Of a stretch of DNA of 64,000 nt, positions 17,400 through 25,385 are shown one piece after another. The DNA comes from Anaerotignum propionicum DSM 1682 (GTDB lineage Bacteria; Bacillota; Clostridia; Lachnospirales; Anaerotignaceae): positions 3,038,001-3,102,000 of the forward strand of contig NZ_CP014223.1 of the NCBI RefSeq assembly GCF_001561955.1. The letters run 5' to 3'. The notes below the pieces were generated by a model. That model did not search any database. It saw only the letters and a list, made by a program, of their open reading frames with translations, and was not told the origin of the DNA. A program made the position numbers and the translations under genes. How positions within the stretch are numbered: position 1 is the stretch's first letter; every line of letters starts with the position of its first letter.

Positions 17400-18785
17400 T
17401 TATTCCTCACTGCTTTCTGCAACTTTCATCATGATGGCACATTCAATACGCTTTTTGAAAAGTCTACAGCCGTACTCATAAATACCCTGAATACTGCCTG
17501 TTGCGTGGTAAGCATTGGCAGCACAACCGCCTGAACAGTACATCTTCGCCCAACAATTTCTGCAATCCTCTCTTGCATAGGCATTGCAATGACGGAATTC
17601 GTCCTGAACCTCAACATTTTTTACGCCGTCCCAGACGTTGCCTAAGCTGTACTTGTCATCTCCAACAAATTGGTGACAGGGGAATAACTCACCCCAAGGG
17701 GTAACTGCCATATATTCCGTGCCTGAGCCACAACCTGTAATTCTCTTATAAACACAAGGGCCGTTTTCCAAATCCAAAATGTAATGGTAAAACTCGAACC
17801 CATTTCCTGCTTTTTTCCGTCTAACCATTTCCTTTGCCAAAATTTCATATTGTTCAAACAGCTTTGGCAAATCTTCCTCCGTTAAAGCATAAGGGTCGGA
17901 AGGGTCACAAACCACAGGCTCCATGCTCAATTCTTTAAAGCCCATATCTGCCATATGGAAAATATCGTTGGTAAAATCCACATTGTTGTGGGTAAAGGTT
18001 CCTCGCATGTAGTAGCCTTGTCCACCTCTTTTTTCAACAAACCGCTTGAACTTTGGCAAAATTGTTTCGTAACTGCCCTCACCCCCAACGGTTTTACGCA
18101 AATGGTCGTGGACTTCTTTTCTGCCATCTAAGGATAATACTACGTTGTGGATTTCCCGATTAGAAAATTTAATCACATCATCATTGATGAGCATTCCGTT
18201 TGTAGTCAATGTAAAACGGAATTTTTTATTATGGATAGGTTCCTGCTCCCTTGCATAAGCAACCAATTGCTTAATGGTATCCCAAACCATCAAAGGTTCG
18301 CCACCGAAAAAATCAACCTCCAAATTTACTCTGTTTCCAGAATGGGCAATGAGAAAATCTAAGGCCTGTTTACCAACTTCAAAGGTCATTAAGGCACGTT
18401 CCCCTTGATATTGTCCTTGTCTGGCAAAACAATAGCTGCAATTTAAATTGCAAGTATGGGCAACATGAAGACAAAGTGCTTTTATCACATTACTGTTGTT
18501 TTTGAAATCATAAGCAAGATTTTCATATTCGTCCTTGGTGAATAGTCTGTCTCCTTCCACTAGGGCTTGAATATCCTCAATGCATAGTAAAATTTCTTCC
18601 TCAGTTACGTCGGGTCTATCTTTATATTTTTCTAATATTGTCTGGACGATTTCATCCTTGCTGCCGGTTTCAAACATTTCAATAATGTCATACGCCACCT
18701 CATCCACCGCATGAACAGAACCGCTGCAAGTATCCAGAACAATGTTATAATCGTTTAATTTATATTGATGTACCAATCTATTCAA
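17400..18785 (-). CDS. scfB: SCIFF peptide maturase (radical SAM/SPASM thioether-forming enzyme)
   Basis: A 461-residue radical SAM enzyme that installs thioether cross-links between cysteines and other residues of the SCIFF peptide (ranthipeptide class). An N-terminal RiPP-recognition-like region (about 1-100) precedes the radical SAM core with CNLNCSYC (Cys112, 116, 119) and DFFGGEPLM. The C-terminal SPASM region holds clustered cysteines (CGSGTEYMAVTPWGELFPCH, CRNCWAKMYCSGGCAAN) for auxiliary iron-sulfur clusters. ATG at 18785 with AGGA at 8 nt. The substrate gene lies immediately upstream, separated by a hairpin at 18841-18864, and a decarboxylase follows after 5 nt. Confidence 0.96.
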   Translation of the reverse strand: MNRLVHQYKLNDYNIVLDTCSGSVHAVDEVAYDIIEMFETGSKDEIVQTILEKYKDRPDVTEEEILLCIEDIQALVEGDRLFTKDEYENLAYDFKNNSNVIKALCLHVAHTCNLNCSYCFARQGQYQGERALMTFEVGKQALDFLIAHSGNRVNLEVDFFGGEPLMVWDTIKQLVAYAREQEPIHNKKFRFTLTTNGMLINDDVIKFSNREIHNVVLSLDGRKEVHDHLRKTVGGEGSYETILPKFKRFVEKRGGQGYYMRGTFTHNNVDFTNDIFHMADMGFKELSMEPVVCDPSDPYALTEEDLPKLFEQYEILAKEMVRRKKAGNGFEFYHYILDLENGPCVYKRITGCGSGTEYMAVTPWGELFPCHQFVGDDKYSLGNVWDGVKNVEVQDEFRHCNAYAREDCRNCWAKMYCSGGCAANAYHATGSIQGIYEYGCRLFKKRIECAIMMKVAESSEE

Positions 18786-18834
18786 TCCTTTCTAAAACAA
18801 AGGGTAACACCCCTTGCAGAAATACCCAAATACG

Positions 18835-18864
18835 AAAAATGCCGCCCTACTGAAAGCAGGCGGC
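18835..18864 (-). terminator. Attenuator-like hairpin between SCIFF peptide and maturase genes
   Basis: On the minus strand GCCGCC...GGCGGC forms a strong stem followed by ATTTTT. It sits between the peptide stop (18890) and the maturase start (18785). Partial read-through would give much more peptide than enzyme, which is a common arrangement for RiPP loci. Confidence 0.65.
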
Positions 18865-18889
18865 GGATTCGTTGTCAATCCTTTTGAGC

Positions 18890-19036
18890 TTACTTCTGTT
18901 TGTTCTCGCAGGGCTGATTTGCTACGCCACAGGAGGTTTTGCAAGCAGACTGGCAGGATGTCTGGCATTCGCCACAACCACCAAAAGCTACGCTCTTTTT
19001 CAGGTCACGAGTTTTAATTGTCTTAATTCTCTCCAC
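18890..19036 (-). CDS. scfA: SCIFF (six cysteines in forty-five) ranthipeptide precursor
   Basis: A 48-residue precursor peptide in a short GTG-started frame that is easy to miss. Residues 1-20 are a basic leader (MERIKTIKTRDLKKS). The core has six cysteines at 21, 24, 28, 32, 36 and 43, with GGCGECQTSCQSACKTSCG as the hallmark region. GGAG lies 8 nt before the GTG. The peptide is matured by the adjacent radical SAM enzyme. Its conservation in nearly all Clostridia suggests a housekeeping or signalling role, which remains unclear. A good sigma-A promoter lies about 100 nt upstream. Confidence 0.95.
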   Translation of the reverse strand: MERIKTIKTRDLKKSVAFGGCGECQTSCQSACKTSCGVANQPCENKQK

Positions 19037-19132
19037 GGTTTCATCTCCATTCTAATTTATGAAAATTCTATGCGTTTTCTATTGCCTGTAAGAGAAAAAC
19101 TCTTCCGCTGAAAATCGCTTATATACTGAAAA

Positions 19133-19161
19133 AGTATATAACAAGTACCCTAAATTGTCAA
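19133..19161 (-). promoter_or_regulatory. Sigma-A promoter of SCIFF operon
   Basis: On the minus strand, TTGACA (19156-19161) and TATACT (19133-19138) are separated by exactly 17 nt, giving a leader of about 90 nt before the GTG of the peptide gene. Confidence 0.75.
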
Positions 19162-19461
19162 GGCGTATCCTTAGGAAATCAAGGTTTCCTCCTTCCCCTA
19201 TTTCATCCTGTTTACGCAAATTTGCAGAAATCTGATTTCCTGTCTTTTTTGGTTTTACATCAACATCAGCATCTCCTAAAATGCTTTTATTGTGGGGATT
19301 TTATGGAACTGGACTTTCCATAGGAAATGTGTTAGAATGCATTTTAGTATTTGGGTAGTAGAAAAAATCCTTGACAAAAATAACGGGTTCAATGATCTCA
19401 TGTTGAAGATTTTTTCCAGTTTACATAGTAAAAATATTATAAAATAAAGTGGTGTAAAATT
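19162..19461. other. Intergenic region between divergent SCIFF operon and BusR-like gene
   Basis: No coding frame is supported. It contains the upstream side of the SCIFF promoter and must contain the promoter of the gene at 19462. TTTCCA followed at 16 nt by TATTAT, just upstream of that gene, is only a weak match. Confidence 0.4.
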
Positions 19462-20100
19462 ATGAAAGAAAAAATCAGCCCACCCGTTTACTCACAGATT
19501 GCCCTTGATATTGCTTTGCGTATCTCAAGAGAAGAACTGAAGGAAAACACAAAAATTTATGGTCGCTCCGTCATGTCCTCAGAATATGGCGTATCCCCTG
19601 AAACCATCCGCAGAGCATTAAAGCTGTTGGAAGATGTGGGCATTGTTGAGGTACGAAAAAATAGTGGCGTGGTTGTTCTTTCCGTAGAAAAGGCAAAGGA
19701 TTTTGCCCAGCGCTTCAGTGAACAAAACGATACCCGCCTCATTGAGCGTAATCTTAGAAGGCTTTTGGATCAACAGCTGAACTTAAATGAGCAAATTCGG
19801 GAAATGGTTTCTCATTTGGTACGCACCAATGATAAATTTTCCAAAAGCAATCCTTTTCAGAATTATGAAATTGATGTTCCCGGGGATTCTCCCCTTATTG
19901 GAAAGAGCTTGATGGAACTTATGTTTTGGCATAAAACCAGAGCAACTATCATCGCCATTCGCCGTACAGATAAAGTCATTTTGTCCCCTGGGCCTTATGC
20001 TGTTTTGCTGGAAGGAGACACAATTATCTTTGTTGGAGATATCTCTACCATCGAATCTGTCAGCAACTATATTACAAAAGCCCAGCAAATATCAGAATAA
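19462..20100 (+). CDS. BusR-like regulator: GntR-type winged helix with RCK_C (TrkA_C) domain
   Basis: A 212-residue regulator. Residues about 8-75 are a GntR winged helix (IYGRSVMSSEYGVSPETIRRALKLLE). Residues about 85-125 are probably a coiled coil. Residues about 138-207 form an RCK_C domain (IDVPGDSPLIGKSLMEL, ending with LLEGDTIIFVGD). This is the architecture of BusR, the c-di-AMP-dependent repressor of osmolyte uptake in Lactococcus and streptococci. The next operon encodes an Opu osmolyte transporter, and c-di-AMP synthase is encoded at 33.6-34.5 kb. So c-di-AMP-controlled repression of opuC is a well-founded inference, not shown directly. The ATG has only a weak AAGTGG ribosome site. 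Confidence 0.86.
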   Translation: MKEKISPPVYSQIALDIALRISREELKENTKIYGRSVMSSEYGVSPETIRRALKLLEDVGIVEVRKNSGVVVLSVEKAKDFAQRFSEQNDTRLIERNLRRLLDQQLNLNEQIREMVSHLVRTNDKFSKSNPFQNYEIDVPGDSPLIGKSLMELMFWHKTRATIIAIRRTDKVILSPGPYAVLLEGDTIIFVGDISTIESVSNYITKAQQISE

Positions 20101-20110
20101 AAAACAATGC

Positions 20111-20149
20111 AGACCTCCCATCATTCGGAAATGACGGAGGTCTTTTTTT
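20111..20149 (+). terminator. Intrinsic terminator after BusR-like gene
   Basis: AGACCTCC pairs with GGAGGTCT, with an inner TCAT/ATGA extension, followed by a run of seven T. It separates the regulator transcript from the opu operon. Confidence 0.88.
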
Positions 20150-20402
20150 ATGTGTAAAAGATTTGGAGAGTATTAGAATCATGTCCTTTGGTCTTTGTTG
20201 CACATGGATCAAAATAATTAGTAATCAAAGTGTAATCTTAGATGAATTTGAGCATCCTAAAAATGCCTCAAAAGTTATCTACTTTCCTTCCAAAAAAAAT
20301 AAACACTAATTCGAAAATTTTTTTAAAGAGTGTTCCTTTATCTAACCTCAAACTCTTTTTTTTCCTGAAAGACGGGGATTTTTCTGTGGAAAACTGGGTT
20401 TC
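20150..20402. other. Intergenic region upstream of opu promoter
   Basis: AT-rich sequence without a coding frame. I looked for, and did not see, a ydaO/yuaA-type c-di-AMP riboswitch. Confidence 0.4.
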
Positions 20403-20439
20403 TTGACAACTGACAACTTAATATGTATAATAGAGTTGT
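20403..20439 (+). promoter_or_regulatory. Consensus promoter of opu operon with overlapping inverted repeat
   Basis: TTGACA (20403-20408) and TATAAT (20426-20431) at a perfect 17-nt spacing. ACAACT (20413-20418) and AGTTGT (20434-20439) form an inverted repeat that brackets the -10 box, a natural position for a repressor. The BusR-like protein upstream is the obvious candidate, by inference. Confidence 0.85.
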
Positions 20440-20474
20440 TACTTTCGACAAAAAAGAAAGGAGATTCAAACTTT

Positions 20475-21602
20475 ATGATTCAATTTCGAAATGTAAGTAA
20501 GCGCTATGGTAAGAAAATAATTTTAGATAATCTTACTCTAGATATAAAGGCTGGTGAATTTGTTATTCTCATCGGCCCCAGTGGTTGTGGTAAAACAACC
20601 ACACTGAAAACAATCAATCGTCTGATCGAACCGGATTCCGGTGAAATCATAATTGATGGTAAGGATATTACCAAGGTAGACCCCGTTCAACTGCGTCGTA
20701 CCATCGGCTACGTCATTCAGCAAATTGGGCTTTTTCCAAATATGACTGTGGAACAAAATATTGCCGTTGTTCCAAAGCTTCTGAATTACAAAAAAGAAGA
20801 AATCGACGAAATCGTACATCGTTTATTAGATTTGGTAAATATGCCTTATGAGGAAAATGCAAAAAAATACCCTTCGGAGCTTTCGGGTGGACAGCAGCAG
20901 CGTATTGGCGTATTACGCGCCCTAGCGGCATCCCCGCCTATTGTTCTAATGGATGAGCCCTTTGGTGCTCTTGACCCAGTAACAAGGGATTCTTTGCAGG
21001 AGGAAGTTAAAAAAATACAGAAAAAGTTGGGTAAAACCATCGTTTTTGTAACCCATGATATGGATGAGGCCATTCGCCTTGCAGATACCATTGTTTTTAT
21101 GAATGAGGGTAAGGTTTTACAGGTTGCTTCTCCAGAGGAAATGCTGCAAAACCCCGCTGACCCCATTATTAAAAGCTTCCTTGGTAAGCATATGAATAAT
21201 GGTAACACTGCCAATAACATGGTAGCCTCCGACTTTATGCGCTCAAAAGTTCTGACTGTATCAAAAACGAAAAAAACCTTGGAATGTATTGAGCTGATGA
21301 GCCGAAGAGATGTATCCTCCCTGATTGTGGTGGAGGATGATGATACCTATTTGGGAACTGTCTCTGTAGATAAAATCAAAGCACAAGGTAAGGCAGGTAA
21401 AGAAATTGCAGAACTAATCACCGTAGAGGCTATGACGGTAAACCGTAATTCCAATGCCCAGGAAGCCTTTGAGCTATTAATCGCTTCACCCACCGGTTAT
21501 GTTATCGTACTAAATGATAATAATACGGTTGCGGGTCTAATTACAAAAACCAGTATGGCAAAGGCCATGGGCGAAGCTCTTTGGGGGGAGATGACGCAAT
21601 GA
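20475..21602 (+). CDS. opuCA: Glycine betaine/carnitine/choline ABC transporter ATPase with CBS pair
   Basis: A 375-residue ATPase energising osmoprotectant uptake. The ABC domain has Walker [10 protein letters not shown], signature LSGGQQQR, Walker B IVLMDEP and the switch His in VTHDMDEA. After it comes a tandem CBS pair (about 255-370, MVASDFMRSKVLTVS and ITVEAMTVNRNSNAQEA). In other Firmicutes the CBS domains of OpuCA bind c-di-AMP and inhibit transport. The ATG at 20475 is used; upstream in-frame TTG 20403 is inside the -35 box and cannot be the start. The stop overlaps opuCB (ATGA). Confidence 0.93.
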   Translation: MIQFRNVSKRYGKKIILDNLTLDIKAGEFVILIGPSGCGKTTTLKTINRLIEPDSGEIIIDGKDITKVDPVQLRRTIGYVIQQIGLFPNMTVEQNIAVVPKLLNYKKEEIDEIVHRLLDLVNMPYEENAKKYPSELSGGQQQRIGVLRALAASPPIVLMDEPFGALDPVTRDSLQEEVKKIQKKLGKTIVFVTHDMDEAIRLADTIVFMNEGKVLQVASPEEMLQNPADPIIKSFLGKHMNNGNTANNMVASDFMRSKVLTVSKTKKTLECIELMSRRDVSSLIVVEDDDTYLGTVSVDKIKAQGKAGKEIAELITVEAMTVNRNSNAQEAFELLIASPTGYVIVLNDNNTVAGLITKTSMAKAMGEALWGEMTQ

Positions 21603-22240
21603 GTTATATGGAATTTTTTACAAAGCATTCCAATGAAATTCTCAAGGCCGTAATTACCCATATTGAGCTTGTACTCATTTCCGTTGGCATCGGTGTCATT
21701 GTGGCAGTACCCATGGGTATACTCCTTACCCGTCATAAAGCAGCGGCAAAATACATTTTATCCGCTGCAGGTGTGATTCAAACAATCCCTGGTCTGGTGT
21801 TATTGGGTATTATGCTGATTTTAATGGGCATCGGCAAGCCTCCGGCAATTGCCGCCCTTTCTCTTTATGCCATACTTCCAATTTTAAGTAATACTTATAC
21901 GGGTATTTTGGAAGTAGATAGACATTGCATTGAAGCCGCAAGGGGTATCGGCATGAGCGGTATGCAGACTCTCTTTAAAGTGGAGCTGCCCCTAGCCATG
22001 CCGGCAATCATCGGTGGCCTACGCCTATCCACAGTTTATATTATCAGCTGGGCAACTCTGGCAGGAATGATTGGCGCAGGTGGTTTGGGTGATATGATTT
22101 GGACGGGACTTTCTACCTATGAAACAAAATATATTCTTGCAGGGGCAATCCCCGCTGCAATTATGGCTCTTGTGGCAAATGCATTGATTGGATTCCTCCA
22201 ACGTGCAATGACGCCCCGCGGCCTAAGACTTGGGAGGTGA
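21599..22240 (+). CDS. opuCB: Osmoprotectant ABC transporter permease OpuCB
   Basis: A 213-residue permease with about five membrane segments and the BPD_transp_1 loop (CIEAARGIGMSGMQTLFKVE, about residues 108-127). The family stretch TIPGLVLLGIMLILMGIGKPPAI is visible after the second segment. The start overlaps the opuCA stop by 4 nt, with GGGGGAG at 8 nt. Pairs with the second permease at 22245 to form the channel. Confidence 0.92.
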   Translation: MSYMEFFTKHSNEILKAVITHIELVLISVGIGVIVAVPMGILLTRHKAAAKYILSAAGVIQTIPGLVLLGIMLILMGIGKPPAIAALSLYAILPILSNTYTGILEVDRHCIEAARGIGMSGMQTLFKVELPLAMPAIIGGLRLSTVYIISWATLAGMIGAGGLGDMIWTGLSTYETKYILAGAIPAAIMALVANALIGFLQRAMTPRGLRLGR

Positions 22241-22244
22241 AAAA

Positions 22245-22844
22245 ATGACTGATTTATTTTCCCTGACAATACAGCATATGGTTCTTGTTCTCATTGCCAT
22301 AGGATTTTCTACAATTATCGGGATATTCCTTGGTATTATTTCCTATTGGGTGCCCTATCTGGATAAGGTAATCCTTTGGGTTGTGGATTCCTTACAGACC
22401 ATTCCCTCATTGGCACTTCTAGCCATCTTGATGATTTTCTTCGGCCTTGGCAACGTAACCTTAGTGGTGGGACTCATTTTGTATTCCCTTCTGCCCATTG
22501 TTCGTAATACTTACCTTGGGTTAACGGGGGTACCTCTTCACTTAAAGGATGCGGCAAGGGGTATGGGTATGTCGAAACTGCAACGTATGATTAAGGTGGA
22601 ACTGCCCCTTTCCTTTCCCCTGATTTTTTCAGGAATCAAAATTGCCACTGTGACTGCATTATCCATTGCGGTAATCGGGGTTTTAATCGGCTCCGGCGGT
22701 CTTGGTTATCCCATTTATCGTGGAATTCAAACCATGAACTTCTCCGCAATTATGAAGGGAACCATTCCGGTGGTGGTTATGGCAGTTTTATTTGACTTAA
22801 TCATGTCTAAATTTGAGCAGAAACTCGTGAAACGAGCAAAATAA
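22245..22844 (+). CDS. opuCD: Osmoprotectant ABC transporter permease OpuCD
   Basis: A 199-residue permease paralogous to OpuCB, with the EAA-type loop LKDAARGMGMSKLQRMIKVE and the membrane region DSLQTIPSLALLAILMIFFG. ATG 22245 follows GGGAGGTG at 5 nt and lies 4 nt past the opuCB stop. Order ATPase-permease-permease-binding protein, slightly different from the Bacillus opuC order. Confidence 0.91.
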   Translation: MTDLFSLTIQHMVLVLIAIGFSTIIGIFLGIISYWVPYLDKVILWVVDSLQTIPSLALLAILMIFFGLGNVTLVVGLILYSLLPIVRNTYLGLTGVPLHLKDAARGMGMSKLQRMIKVELPLSFPLIFSGIKIATVTALSIAVIGVLIGSGGLGYPIYRGIQTMNFSAIMKGTIPVVVMAVLFDLIMSKFEQKLVKRAK

Positions 22845-22865
22845 TATTCAAAAGGAGGATAATAT

Positions 22866-23759
22866 ATGAAAAAAAAATTACTATCTTTGGCAGTTGCCGC
22901 TACAGCTGTTTTTTCCATGGCTTTGACAGGTTGCGGCAGTAAGGATACTGTTGTCATCGGTTCTAAGGATTTTAGCGAGAATATCATTCTTGGTGAAATT
23001 CTTTCTCAGCTGATTGAAAACAAAACAGAATTGAAGGTGGAACGGAAGCTGAATATGGGTGGCACCTTTATCAATTTTGAAGCACTGAAAAAGGGCGATA
23101 TTGATATTTATTCCGAATATACTGGCACTGGTCTGACTGCCCACTTAAAAATGGATGTCATAACCAATCCCGAGGAAGCCTATAACGTGGTAAAAGAGGA
23201 ATTTAATAAACAATTTGATATCTCTTGGTTGGAACCTTATGGCTTTAATAATACCTACGCCATCGCTGTTACAAGGGCAGTGGCTGATAAATATCATTTG
23301 GAAAAAACCTCTGATCTGAAGGGTGTTTCCGAAAATCTAGTATTCGGCGGTGAAAATGAATTCTTCAATCGTCAAGATGGGTTTGAAGGCTTCTGCGATT
23401 TGTATGGTGTCACCTTTAAGGGCGACCCTAAGATGATGAATGTATCCTTAAAATATCAAGCCATTGGCAATAATGATATGGATGCTACCGACGCCTTTAC
23501 CACCGATGCAGAAATCAAAAAGTATGATTTAAAAGTATTGGAGGATGATTTAAACTTCTTCCCCCCTTATTATGCAGCTCCCCTGGTGCGTAATGATACC
23601 CTGAAAGAACACCCTGAGCTTAAGGACGTTCTGAACCTATTGGCGGGGCAAATTAGTGATGAGGAAATGACAGAATTGAATTATCAGGTTAATGTAGAGC
23701 AGAAAAAAGTGGAACAAGTGGCCACAGATTTCTTGAAAAGCAAGGACTTGCTGAACTAA
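22866..23759 (+). CDS. opuCC: Osmoprotectant ABC transporter substrate-binding lipoprotein
   Basis: A 297-residue extracellular binding protein of the OpuAC/ProX type. The signal peptide ends in MALTGC (lipid anchor at Cys23). The mature part starts with the hallmark VVIGSKDFSENIILGEI and contains DIYSEYTGTGLTAHL, typical for quaternary amine binders. It probably binds glycine betaine, carnitine or choline. Lies 21 nt after opuCD with AAGGAGG upstream and ends the operon at the 23832-23875 terminator. Confidence 0.93.
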   Translation: MKKKLLSLAVAATAVFSMALTGCGSKDTVVIGSKDFSENIILGEILSQLIENKTELKVERKLNMGGTFINFEALKKGDIDIYSEYTGTGLTAHLKMDVITNPEEAYNVVKEEFNKQFDISWLEPYGFNNTYAIAVTRAVADKYHLEKTSDLKGVSENLVFGGENEFFNRQDGFEGFCDLYGVTFKGDPKMMNVSLKYQAIGNNDMDATDAFTTDAEIKKYDLKVLEDDLNFFPPYYAAPLVRNDTLKEHPELKDVLNLLAGQISDEEMTELNYQVNVEQKKVEQVATDFLKSKDLLN

Positions 23760-23831
23760 ACCCCTTTTTTCGATTCATTTTGAAACACTACAACTTTAAA
23801 ACATAAAGACCCTTTAATCTGCAAAAGAAAC

Positions 23832-23875
23832 GCCCGTTGCTGTGATTTGCAAATCACTACAACGGGCACTTTTTA
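23832..23875. terminator. Strong hairpin terminator between convergent opu operon and methyltransferase remnant
   Basis: GCCCGTTG/CAACGGGC with a long inner TGTGATTT/AAATCACT arm is followed by TTTTTATTTT on the plus strand. It overlaps the 3' end of the minus-strand frameshifted gene, so it may serve both. Confidence 0.85.
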
Positions 23876-24558
23876 TTTTCCCTTTACACATGTGAAGGAG
23901 GCCATGGCTCTCACACAATTCAATTGTACTTGGTCATACATTTCATTCAATCTGGCTTCTAAGCTTTGCTTCGTCTCAAAGGGCGGGGTAAAAAATCCCT
24001 TTGGTACATAGAACCTTTGAATAAACCAATCTGTACGTTTACTCTCTTCTTGCACATAAAAACAACCGCAAAAATACCCCCGGGCTTTAGTACCCGAAAA
24101 ATCTCTCTGTATGCATCCTCTTTGTCTGGAAAAGCATGAAACCCATTGAGGGATAGCACCAAATCAAAGGTTTTATCAGGAAAATCCAATGCACCCACAT
24201 CCCCTTGACAAAAGGTAACATGGTGAAGGTCCATAGCATCCCCTCTGCCCTGCGCTCGTACCATCATTTCCTCGGAATAATCCACGCAAGTGATTTCGGC
24301 CTTCTGTAGGTTTGTATATATAGGCATAGTCAATATCCCTGTACCCACAGGTACTTCCAGCATTTTACCTGAAAAATCAGAAGGAATTCCCTGCAGTGCA
24401 AATTGCAGATACCGATTATTTTCATCTCGATTCATTCCCCAAATGATTTTGCATACAGCCTTTCCCAAAAAAGTATAGCAGGTAATCATTCCATCATAAA
24501 AGGTATGCTCTCCCCCTATGGTTCTATAGGCATTTTGTATTTCATCATTTCTTGGCAA
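23873..24558 (-). pseudogene. Class I SAM-dependent methyltransferase, frameshifted
   Basis: The N-terminal part (TTG start 24558, AGGAGG at 7 nt) encodes a Methyltransf_11 domain: MLEVPVGTGIL (motif I), ITCVDYSEEMM (motif II) and FDLVLSLNGFHAF. After RVLKPGGIFAVVF the frame runs into an unrelated tail. The expected continuation (YVQEESKRTDWFIQRFYVPKG, ending CVKGK) is in another frame ending at 23873. Adding one T to the T5 run (complement of 24058-24062) restores a single protein of about 228 residues. So it is a one-base deletion in a homopolymer, from a real mutation, phase variation or sequencing error. Substrate unknown. Confidence 0.85.
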
Positions 24559-24587
24559 TTTTCATTCCTCCTTTGGCTCGTATTTTA

Positions 24588-25364
24588 TCAGCCCAACGCC
24601 ACATCCAATACCATCATCAGCGCAAAACCTAGCGCTGCACCAATTGTCCCTATGTTGGAATGCTCCCCCGCTTGTGATTCGGGTATCAATTCCTCAATCA
24701 CCACATAAATCATAGCCCCTGCGGCGAAGGAAAGAAAATAGGGCAATATGGGCATTACTTGCTTTGCCAACAAAATGGTAATCACCGCACCCACAGGCTC
24801 CACAACGCCGGAACCCACACCATATAAAAACGCCTTTTTCTTGCTGGCACCTTCATTGCGCAAAGGCATAGAGATGATTGCCCCTTCTGGGAAATTTTGT
24901 ATTGCAATGCCCAAAGCCAAAGCAAAGGCAGACATCATGGTAATATTACTGCCTCCCAACATGGCTCCTGCAAAAGTTACACCAACAGCCATACCCTCGG
25001 GAAAATTATGTAGGGTTACGGCAAGCACTAACATTGATGTTTTGGAAAGCTTGCTGGGTACACCTTCCGGCTTATCACTGTCCAAATGCAAGTGAGGTAT
25101 TATGGTATCTAATATCAATAAAAATCCAACACCTAATAAAAACCCAATCAACGCAGGCAACCAAGAAGGGCCCCTTTGCTCTCCGGCCAAGTCAATAGCC
25201 GGAATCAACAATGACCACACTGAGGCGGCAATCATAACGCCTGCCGCAAAGCCTAAAAGCAATTTTTTTACCTTTTCATTCATTTCATCTTTCATAAAAA
25301 ACACCATTGCAGCACCTAATGAGGTTCCGACAAATGGAATCAGTAAAATCATAAATTCTTTCAA
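24588..25364 (-). CDS. ZIP family divalent metal transporter
   Basis: A 258-residue ZIP transporter with eight membrane segments. Metal-site motifs HNFPEGMAVGV (segment 4) and QNFPEGAIISMP (segment 5) are intact, and a His-containing loop IIPHLHLDSDKPEG lies between segments 3 and 4. It probably imports zinc, iron or manganese. A TTG at 25364 follows TAGGTGA closely; an ATG at 25352 is the alternative start but sits too far from that site. It lies 21 nt downstream of a TetR regulator in the same operon, which may control it. Confidence 0.91.
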   Translation of the reverse strand: MKEFMILLIPFVGTSLGAAMVFFMKDEMNEKVKKLLLGFAAGVMIAASVWSLLIPAIDLAGEQRGPSWLPALIGFLLGVGFLLILDTIIPHLHLDSDKPEGVPSKLSKTSMLVLAVTLHNFPEGMAVGVTFAGAMLGGSNITMMSAFALALGIAIQNFPEGAIISMPLRNEGASKKKAFLYGVGSGVVEPVGAVITILLAKQVMPILPYFLSFAAGAMIYVVIEELIPESQAGEHSNIGTIGAALGFALMMVLDVALG

Positions 25365-25385
25365 ACTATCACCTACCCATCTTTT

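Noticed and set aside
20150-20402. Riboswitch (c-di-AMP ydaO type) ahead of opu
   Set aside because: No conserved GGG/CCG core or paired elements were recognised, and the promoter is downstream of this stretch.
20403-20474. TTG-started extension of OpuCA
   Set aside because: The TTG is part of a consensus -35 box, so it cannot be within the mRNA.
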